Origin: Streptomyces inusitatus
GTDB lineage: Bacteria; Actinomycetota; Actinomycetes; Streptomycetales; Streptomycetaceae
Assembly (NCBI RefSeq): GCF_014651115.1
Contig: NZ_BMWG01000010.1
Location: 119,881-183,880, forward strand
Direction: 5' to 3'
DNA: 64,000 nucleotides
Below, piece by piece: positions 57,489 to 64,000 of this stretch. Position numbers and translations under genes: made by a program. The notes under the pieces were generated by a model. The model saw nothing but the letters and a program-made list of their open reading frames with translations. It was not told the origin of the DNA and ran no database searches. The stretch's first letter is position 1. Each line of letters starts with the position of its first letter.

Positions 57489-58871
57489 ATGGAGCCGCTC
57501 TCCCTGGAGGAAGCCAGCCGTCGCTTCGGCACCGGCCGCCGCGACCCGCACGGTCTGCTCGGTGTCGTCGGGGCCGGACCGAAGGCGCTGGCGACGGCCG
57601 CCAAGAGTCAGGTCCTGCGCGAGCTGGGCGTCCGGGTCCCGCGCGTGGTGGTCGTCGAACCCCATGGCGTGGGGGCCAACTGGACGGCGGTGGGCGGTCG
57701 CACCAACGGCCGTCCCCGGCTCTCCACCAGCCCCGAGAAGGATCTGGGATTCCCGTACGCCGCCGACGCGTACGGTCCGCTGACCGCCGAGGTCAACGCC
57801 CGGATGCAGCGGTTCAGCTGGGCCGGATACCTGGTCTCGCGCGGCGAGTACGCCACCTGGGTGGACAGCGGGCGGCCCAGCCCCCGCCACTCCACCTGGG
57901 CCGCCTATCTCCGCTGGGCCGCGGACCGGATGGACTTCTGCCTGGTCCGCGGCACGGTGTGCGCGCTGGAGATCTCCGGCGACCAGTGGGAGGTCACCGT
58001 CGAGGGAGTGGACGGCGGTGAGGCCGTGCTCCTTCTGGACCAGATGATGATCAGCGGTCCGGGTCCCCACGACGGTGTTCTCTCCGGCGACGCCACCCGC
58101 AGCGTGGAGGACTTCTGGCGGCGGGGCCTGGACACGGACGCCCCGGAGCCGAGCGTGGCGGTGGTCGGCGGCGGCGAGACGGCCGCGGCGATCACCGAGT
58201 ATCTGATGCACGAGCACGCGGGCTCGACCACAGTGATCAGCCCGCAGCCGGTGGTCTACAGCCGGGGCGAGGGCTACTTCGAGAACGCCCTGTACTCCCG
58301 GCCGGAGCGCTGGCGCGAGCTGTCCGAGCAGGACCGCAGGGATGTCATCTCGCGCACCGACCGGGGGGTGTTCTCGCCCCGCGCGATCGAGGCGATCACC
58401 ACCGACGCCCGGGTGGAGCACCGGCAGGGCACCGTGGTGTCCCTGCGGCGCGACGGCGGCCAGACGGAGCTGGTGCTGAGCAACCCCGGCCGCGCGGACC
58501 GCGTGCTGCGGTTCGACGTCGTCATCGACGCCACCGGGGCGCGCCCCGACTGGTTCCTGGAGCTGTTCGGCACGGTGGCCCGCAAGGCGGTCCAGCGCGC
58601 GATCGGCGACGCCACCGACGGGGTGCGGTCGCTGGAGCGGCGGATCGGCGAGGACCTCGGCCTCGAAGGAGTCGTCCCCCGGCTGCTGCTGCCGACCCTC
58701 GCGGGGTACGAGCAGGGCCCCGGATTCGCCAACCTCAGCTCGCTGGGTCTGCTCTCGGACCGGGTGCTGGGCGCGGCCCGCCGGGTGCGGGCCGTCTCGA
58801 CGGACCCGGAGCCCGGGTCGGCGGGCGACGCGTTGGTCTCCACAGCGGCCCTCGGCGGCGGTGAGGCATGA
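57489..58871 (+). CDS. L-lysine N6-monooxygenase, MbtG/NbtG class
   Basis: 460 residues. It follows mycobactin MbtG along its length: GVVGAGPKALATAAKS (FAD loop), GVGANWTAVGG, STSPEKDLGFPY, FSWAGYLVSRG, AVVGGGETAAA (NADPH loop, GGGE 227-230), SRGEGYFENALYS, and LPTLAGYEQGPGFANLSSLG. The class hydroxylates the side-chain amine of lysine (or lysyl units) to make hydroxamate precursors for iron chelation. ATG 57489 lies 12 bases after GGAG. It sits between NRPS and PKS genes and overlaps the PKS start by four bases. Confidence 0.93.
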   Translation: MEPLSLEEASRRFGTGRRDPHGLLGVVGAGPKALATAAKSQVLRELGVRVPRVVVVEPHGVGANWTAVGGRTNGRPRLSTSPEKDLGFPYAADAYGPLTAEVNARMQRFSWAGYLVSRGEYATWVDSGRPSPRHSTWAAYLRWAADRMDFCLVRGTVCALEISGDQWEVTVEGVDGGEAVLLLDQMMISGPGPHDGVLSGDATRSVEDFWRRGLDTDAPEPSVAVVGGGETAAAITEYLMHEHAGSTTVISPQPVVYSRGEGYFENALYSRPERWRELSEQDRRDVISRTDRGVFSPRAIEAITTDARVEHRQGTVVSLRRDGGQTELVLSNPGRADRVLRFDVVIDATGARPDWFLELFGTVARKAVQRAIGDATDGVRSLERRIGEDLGLEGVVPRLLLPTLAGYEQGPGFANLSSLGLLSDRVLGAARRVRAVSTDPEPGSAGDALVSTAALGGGEA

Positions 58872-61800
58872 GCGAGTGGGACACCCGTGACGGCATCGCC
58901 GTCGTGGGGCTGGCCTGCCGGGTGCCGGGCGCGCGGTCGCCCGAGGAGCTGTGGCGGCTGCTGCTGGACGGCCGCCGCGCCGACGGGCGGGCGCCGGACG
59001 GCCGGTTCGACCCGCGTGCCGTCCCGGCCGGACTGCTGGAGCGGTCCGTCCGGGGCTCGTACCTGGACGACGTGGCGCGTTTTGACGCCGAGCTGTTCGG
59101 AGTGACGGAACGTGAGGCGACGACGATGGACCCGCACCAGCGCTGGGCGCTGGAGCTGGGCTGGGCCGCCCTGGAGGACGCCGGGGAGATTCCCCGGGCC
59201 CCGCGCGACACCGAGTTCGGTGTGTTCGTCGGCTCGATGGGCGCGGACTGGGCGATGGAGCACGCCGCGGGACGGCTGGGTCCGATCGGTCCTTCGTCCC
59301 TGGCGGGCTGGTCGCCGTCGGTCATGGCGAACCGGATCAGCCACGCCTTCGGGCTGCGCGGGCCGAGTGTGGTCGTGGACACCGGGCAGTCCTCGTCGCT
59401 GGTCGCCGTCCATCAGGCGGTGCTCGCACTGCGGGCGGGCGACTGTTCGGCCGCGCTGGTGGTCGGGGTCAATCTGAATCTGTCCACCGAGGCGGCCACG
59501 GCGACCGCCTCCTTCGGCGGCCAGTCCCCCTCCGGGACGGCCACCCTGTTCGACGACGAAGCGGACGGCTATGTCCGAGGGGAGGGCGGCGCGGCGGTCG
59601 TGCTGCGCCCGCTGGCCGACGCCGTACAAGCGGGGGACCGGATCCACGCGGTGCTCCGGGGCACCGCCGTCACCCACGGCGGCGGCGGCGAGGCGCTGGT
59701 CGTCCCCACCGCCGACGGACAGGCGCGGGCGCTCCGGCGGGCGTGCCGGGCCGCTTCGGTGGAGCCGGACGGGCTCGGGTACGTGGAACTCCACGGCACC
59801 GGGACCCCGGTCGGCGACCGGGTGGAGGCCGAGGCCCTGCTACGGGTGTTCGGAGAAGGCGAGAGCGAGAGCGGGAGCGGGCGTGAGGGCGCGAGCGGCC
59901 CGGCGCGGCTCCTGGTGGGCTCGGTCAAGACGACCGCGGGCCATCTGGAGGGCGCGGCCGGTCTGCTCGGGCTGGTGAAGGCGGTGCTGGTCGCCGAGCA
60001 CGGCGTCGTACCCGGCACGGCCGGGCACCGGGGCGGGGCGACGGCGCGCCGGCTCGCGGCGGCGGGCATCGAGGTTCCGGCGCGGGCGGTCCCGCTGCGC
60101 GACGGCAGCGCGGTGGGCGTCAGCTCGGTGGGCATGGGCGGCACCAACTGCCATGTGGTGCTCGGCCGGTACACGGGCGATCCGTCCGAAGCGGCGGACG
60201 CCGCCCGGACGGAGGACGGGGACCTCGTCCCCGTCCCCGTGGTGCTGTCCGCCGGGAGCGAGGAGTCGCTGCGGCTGGGCGCCGCGGCGCTGGAGGAGTG
60301 GGCCGCGACCGCGACGGACGACGGCCGTACGGACGGACCGTCGGCGGTCGCCCGTACGCTCGCCAACCGGCGGGCGCGGCTGTCGGTGCGGGCCGGTTTC
60401 ACCGTGCGCGGCGCGGACGAGCTGCGGACGCGGCTGCGTACCGTCGCGGAGGGCGGCCGGGACCGGGCGGTCCGGCACGGCGTGGGAGCGCGGGCCCGTA
60501 CCGCCTTCCTCTTCCCGGGGCAGGGCAGCCAGCGCCCGGGGGCGGGGGCGGAGCTGTACCGCCGTCTCCCCTCCTTCGCGCGGCACTTCGACGCGGTCGC
60601 GGCCGTCGCCGATCCCCTGATGGAACTCCCCCTGCACCGGCTCGTGTTCGACCCGGCGCCCGAGGGCGACGCGGCCTCGGCCCCGGTGCACGCCACCCAG
60701 CACACCCAGATCGCGCTGTTCGCCGTGGGCACCGCCCTCTACCGGAGCGTGACGGAGCTGGGGATCGTCCCCGACGCGCTCCTCGGCCACTCGGTGGGCG
60801 AACTCGCGGCGGCGCACGCGGCGGACATCCTGACGCTGCCCGACGCGGTGCGGCTCGTCCTCGCGCGGGGCGCGGCGATGGCCCAGGCCGACCCCGGCGG
60901 GGTGATGGTGGCGGTGGAGGCGTCCGAGGAGACGGTCCGCGCGGTGGCCGCCGGCCACCCGGGGACCGGGGTCGCCGCGGTGAACGGGCCCGCGGGCACC
61001 GTGCTCTCCGGTGACCGCGCGGCGACGCTGGCCTGTGCCCGGGCGCTGGGCGACCTCGGTCACCGCACCAGGGTGCTCAAGGTCTCCCACGCCTTCCACT
61101 CGGCCCATATGGACCCGGTGCTGGAACGGTTCCGCGCCGTCGCCGCCGACATTGACCACGGCCGCCCGACCGTGCCGGTGCTCTCCAATGTGAGCGGTGC
61201 TCTCGCCACCGGCGGGGAGCTGCGCACCGCCGACTACTGGGTGGACCATGTCCGGGGCACCGTCCGCTTCGGCGACTGTCTGGAGCGGCTGGCCGACTCC
61301 GGCACCTCGCTCTTCCTGGAGCTGGGCCCCGGCGCGACCCTGACCGCGATGGCGCGCGCCGCCGTCCGGACCCCCGACGGCGGTGTCCCGGCGGCCGATT
61401 CGCTGCTCGGGGACGGCTCCGGCGGGTACGGGGCGTTCCTCGACGCGCTGGTGCTCGCGCACGTCCAGGGGCACGACGTGGACTGGGCGCGGCTGCCCGG
61501 GCTCGGCGACGGCCCGTGGGCGGCACTGCCGACCCATCGGTTCACCGGCCGGCGGTACTGGCCGGGCGGGCACACCGCCCCCGCCGCCGCCCCTGCCGCC
61601 CCCGCCATCGCTGCCCCTCCTGCCCCGATTTCGGCTCCGGCCCCGATGCCGGCTCCGGCCCCGATGCCGGCTCCCGCTCGCGTCGCCCCGGCGGCGTCCG
61701 GCGGCGATGTCCTGGGGCTCGTCCTCGCCACCGTCGCGGAGGTGCTGGGCATCCGCCCCGCGCACTCCGTGAACGCGACGGACACCCTCTCCGACCTCGG

Positions 61801-64000
61801 TATGACCTCGCTGCTCGGGCTGGAGCTCCGCGCCGAACTCTCCGCGCGCACCGGGCGGGAGCTGCCCAGCTCCCTCGTCTACGACCACCCGACCCCGGCC
61901 GCCCTCGCGGCCCGGCTGGCCGAGCCCCTGCCCGTACCGGAGCCGCAGGATTCCCGGTCGGCGCCGGCACCCGCGGCACAGGGCGCGGCCGACGGCGATC
62001 CGGTCGTGATCGCCGCCATGGCCTGCCGCTATCCGGGCGGGGTCTCCTCCCCCGAGGAGCTGTGGGAGCTGGCGCTGTCCGACCGGGAGGCGCTCGGGGG
62101 ATTCCCCGAGGACCGCGGTCCCGCCTGGGCCGCGTCCGGCCCCTTCCCCCGGTACGGGGGATTCCTGGCGGACGTCGCCGGGTTCGACGCGGCCCACTTC
62201 GGGATCTCCCCCCGGGAGGCCCGTGCGATGGACCCGCAGCAGCGGATCGCCCTGGAGCTGTGCTGGGAGGCGCTGGAGCGATCCGGGTGCGACCCCAAGT
62301 CGCTCCACGGGCAGGACGTCGGGGTCTTCCTCGGCGCCATGGCCGGGGACTACGCGACGGCCGCCCGGGAGGCGGGCGACGATCTGGGCGGACACGAGCT
62401 GACCGGTGCTTCGAACGCGGTCCTCTCCGGCCGGGTCGCCTATCAGCTGGGGCTCACCGGGCCCGCGCTGACCGTGGACACCGCCTGCTCCTCCTCGCTG
62501 GTCGCCGTCCATCTGGCCGCCGCCTCCCTCCTGCGCGGGGAGTGCGAACTGGCGCTGGCCGGCGGGGTGACGGTGATGTCGACGCCGAAGATGTTCCAGG
62601 AGTTCCAGCGTCTGGGCGGGCTCTCCGCCGACGGCCGCTGCCGGGCGTTCTCCGCCTCGGCCGACGGGACGGTGTGGAGCGAGGGCGCGGGAGTCGTCGT
62701 CGTGGCACGCCGTTCCGAGGCGCGCCGCCGTGGGCTGCGGATCCTGGCGACCGTCCGGGGCAGCGCCGTCAACCAGGACGGCGCGAGCAACGGGCTGACC
62801 GCCCCCAGCGGCACCGCCCAGCGCCGGGTGATCGCCCGGGCGCTGGCCGACGCCGGTCTGCGGGCCGAGGACGTGGACGTGGTGGAGGCGCACGGCACCG
62901 GCACGGTGCTCGGCGACTCGGTGGAGGCGCAGGCCGTCATCGACACCTACGGGGTACGGGACCGCGCCGCCGCGCCGGTCCTGCTCCGCTCGCTCAAGTC
63001 GGTCATCGGGCACACCCAGGCCGCGGCCGGGGTAGGCGGTCTGATCGCGATGGTGGCCTCCCTGCACGGGGAGCGGCTGCCTGCGACCCGGTACGCGGAC
63101 ACCCCGACGCCGAAGGTCGAGTGGCCCGAGAGCGTACGGCTTCCGGAGGAGCCGGTGGCATGGCCGCGCGGGGCGCGGGTGCGGCGGGCGGCCGTCTCCT
63201 CCTTCGGCATGAGCGGCACCAACGCGCATCTGCTGATCGAGGAGCCGGGCCAGGACGCGACCGGCCCGGCGACGGGGGCCGGTCGGCCCGCCGAAGCCGA
63301 CGCCGCCTCCGTACCGCGGACCTCCGTACCGCGGACCTCCGTACCGCAGGCCGGGGAAACCTCCGTACCGGCGGAGTCCCCCGCTCTGCCGTTCGTCGTG
63401 TCCGCCGGTGACCGCGCCACCCTGCGCGCCCAGTTGGCGCGGGTACGGACGGCGCTCGCCGAGGACTCCGGCACGGCGGGGCGGCCGCTCGCGGCAGCCG
63501 CGCTGACGCTCGCGACCGGGAGGGCTTCGCTGCCGCACCGCGCGTCCGTCGTCGCGGCCGACCGGGCCGGGCTGCTCGCCGGGCTGGACGCCGCCCGGCG
63601 CGGGGAGGGCGCGGAGCACGTGGCGTTCGGGGAGGTGCGCGGGGACTGCGCCGTGGCGTTCGTCTTCCCCGGCCAGGGCTCCCAGTGGGCCGGGATGGGA
63701 CGGCGGCTGCTGCGCGAGTCGCGGGTGTTCGCCGACAGTGTCGCCGCGAGCACCGAGGCCTTCGCCCCGTATGTCGACTTCTCCATTCCCGACCTGCTGA
63801 GCGGCGCGGACGACAGCGAACGGGCCCGGGGCCTCGAAGCGATCCAGGTGTCGCTGTTCGTGACGATGGTCGGCCTGGCGGATCTGTGGCGCGCCGCGGG
63901 CGTGGTCCCGGATCTGGTGATGGGCCACTCGCAGGGCGAGGTGGCCGCCGCCTGCGCGGCGGGGGCGCTCGATCTCGCGGACGCGGCCCGCGTGGTCGCC
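58868..64000 (+). CDS. Modular type I PKS, KSQ-AT-ACP loading module then KS-AT..., 3' end outside window
   Basis: 1,711 codons visible; continues past the right edge. Loading KS has VDTGQSSSL: Gln174 replaces the catalytic Cys, marking a KSQ decarboxylase. AT1 has GHSVGE (Ser642) and HAFH (741-744), a malonyl signature, so the starter should be acetyl from malonyl. ACP1 has DLGMTSL (Ser981), preceded by a Pro/Ala-rich linker. Module 1 KS has DTACSSSL (Cys1207), AHGTGT and GHTQAA; AT2 begins FVFPGQGSQWAGMG with GHSQGE (Ser1688). ATG 58868 has GGTGAGG upstream. A polyketide start unit would pair with the NRPS modules to give a hybrid product. Confidence 0.95.
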   Translation, partial: MSEWDTRDGIAVVGLACRVPGARSPEELWRLLLDGRRADGRAPDGRFDPRAVPAGLLERSVRGSYLDDVARFDAELFGVTEREATTMDPHQRWALELGWAALEDAGEIPRAPRDTEFGVFVGSMGADWAMEHAAGRLGPIGPSSLAGWSPSVMANRISHAFGLRGPSVVVDTGQSSSLVAVHQAVLALRAGDCSAALVVGVNLNLSTEAATATASFGGQSPSGTATLFDDEADGYVRGEGGAAVVLRPLADAVQAGDRIHAVLRGTAVTHGGGGEALVVPTADGQARALRRACRAASVEPDGLGYVELHGTGTPVGDRVEAEALLRVFGEGESESGSGREGASGPARLLVGSVKTTAGHLEGAAGLLGLVKAVLVAEHGVVPGTAGHRGGATARRLAAAGIEVPARAVPLRDGSAVGVSSVGMGGTNCHVVLGRYTGDPSEAADAARTEDGDLVPVPVVLSAGSEESLRLGAAALEEWAATATDDGRTDGPSAVARTLANRRARLSVRAGFTVRGADELRTRLRTVAEGGRDRAVRHGVGARARTAFLFPGQGSQRPGAGAELYRRLPSFARHFDAVAAVADPLMELPLHRLVFDPAPEGDAASAPVHATQHTQIALFAVGTALYRSVTELGIVPDALLGHSVGELAAAHAADILTLPDAVRLVLARGAAMAQADPGGVMVAVEASEETVRAVAAGHPGTGVAAVNGPAGTVLSGDRAATLACARALGDLGHRTRVLKVSHAFHSAHMDPVLERFRAVAADIDHGRPTVPVLSNVSGALATGGELRTADYWVDHVRGTVRFGDCLERLADSGTSLFLELGPGATLTAMARAAVRTPDGGVPAADSLLGDGSGGYGAFLDALVLAHVQGHDVDWARLPGLGDGPWAALPTHRFTGRRYWPGGHTAPAAAPAAPAIAAPPAPISAPAPMPAPAPMPAPARVAPAASGGDVLGLVLATVAEVLGIRPAHSVNATDTLSDLGMTSLLGLELRAELSARTGRELPSSLVYDHPTPAALAARLAEPLPVPEPQDSRSAPAPAAQGAADGDPVVIAAMACRYPGGVSSPEELWELALSDREALGGFPEDRGPAWAASGPFPRYGGFLADVAGFDAAHFGISPREARAMDPQQRIALELCWEALERSGCDPKSLHGQDVGVFLGAMAGDYATAAREAGDDLGGHELTGASNAVLSGRVAYQLGLTGPALTVDTACSSSLVAVHLAAASLLRGECELALAGGVTVMSTPKMFQEFQRLGGLSADGRCRAFSASADGTVWSEGAGVVVVARRSEARRRGLRILATVRGSAVNQDGASNGLTAPSGTAQRRVIARALADAGLRAEDVDVVEAHGTGTVLGDSVEAQAVIDTYGVRDRAAAPVLLRSLKSVIGHTQAAAGVGGLIAMVASLHGERLPATRYADTPTPKVEWPESVRLPEEPVAWPRGARVRRAAVSSFGMSGTNAHLLIEEPGQDATGPATGAGRPAEADAASVPRTSVPRTSVPQAGETSVPAESPALPFVVSAGDRATLRAQLARVRTALAEDSGTAGRPLAAAALTLATGRASLPHRASVVAADRAGLLAGLDAARRGEGAEHVAFGEVRGDCAVAFVFPGQGSQWAGMGRRLLRESRVFADSVAASTEAFAPYVDFSIPDLLSGADDSERARGLEAIQVSLFVTMVGLADLWRAAGVVPDLVMGHSQGEVAAACAAGALDLADAARVVA

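Noticed and set aside
59840..63928. A 1,362-codon minus-strand open frame opposite the PKS
   Set aside because: Antisense of KS/AT/ACP domains; no recognisable domains or ribosome site.

Overview
The DNA is very GC-rich. It has dense four-base start/stop overlaps, frequent GTG/TTG starts and rare TTA codons confined to a few regulatory or biosynthetic genes, and it carries SARP/AfsR-type regulation. All this points to Streptomyces or a close relative. No rRNA, tRNA, CRISPR array, insertion sequence or phage gene was seen. Both outermost genes run off the window.

Layout. (1) 1-11.8 kb: a leftward NRPS gene cut by the window edge (C-A-PCP-C visible, A-domain code reading as serine), a LysR regulator, a 14-TM-type MFS exporter divergent from a large AfsR-like regulator, and a secreted collagen-like protein. 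(2) 12.2-15.7 kb: a complete dTDP-L-rhamnose operon (rmlA, rmlC, rmlB, rmlD). (3) 15.7-20.5 kb, leftward: a glycosyltransferase-methyltransferase fusion with a TPR protein, a second MFS exporter, and an E. coli-type diaminopimelate decarboxylase. (4) 21.3-47.5 kb: one 20-gene rightward operon for a Wzx/Wzy-type exopolysaccharide. It encodes an initiating polyprenyl-phosphate glycosyl-1-phosphate transferase, an AlgD-like sugar dehydrogenase, three glycosyltransferases, two Wzz-like co-polymerases with degenerate kinase domains, and an AsnB / bi-domain dehydrogenase / heparinase-like trio. It also encodes a Wzy polymerase, a Wzx flippase, a pyruvyltransferase, and a set of genes apparently building an unusual branched or amino sugar (C-methyltransferase, nucleotidyltransferase, PIG-L deacetylase, SDR, DUF4910 protein, RmlC-like epimerase, GSA-type aminotransferase). 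(5) 47.5-48.2 kb: a PAP2 phosphatase. (6) 48.3-64 kb: a hybrid NRPS-PKS locus with siderophore hallmarks. A siderophore-type GNAT (AlcB/MbtK class) diverges from an operon of proline 3-hydroxylase, dimodular NRPS, MbtG-class lysine N-hydroxylase, and a PKS whose first module is a KSQ (decarboxylating) loading module. A 13/19 match to the actinobacterial iron box overlaps the -35 of the operon's best promoter candidate.

How the parts may work together. The right-hand genes fit an iron-regulated mixed polyketide-peptide hydroxamate compound. N6-hydroxylysine would be made by the MbtG-like enzyme and acylated by the GNAT; 3-hydroxyproline would be made by the hydroxylase; an acetyl-type starter would come from the KSQ module. 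The serine-type NRPS on the left may belong to the same pathway or to a separate one; the polysaccharide genes lie between. I do not recognise this exact gene combination from a known siderophore cluster. TTA codons occur in the left NRPS, the AfsR-like regulator, the polysaccharide-initiating transferase and one glycosyltransferase, so both systems may be under bldA developmental control.
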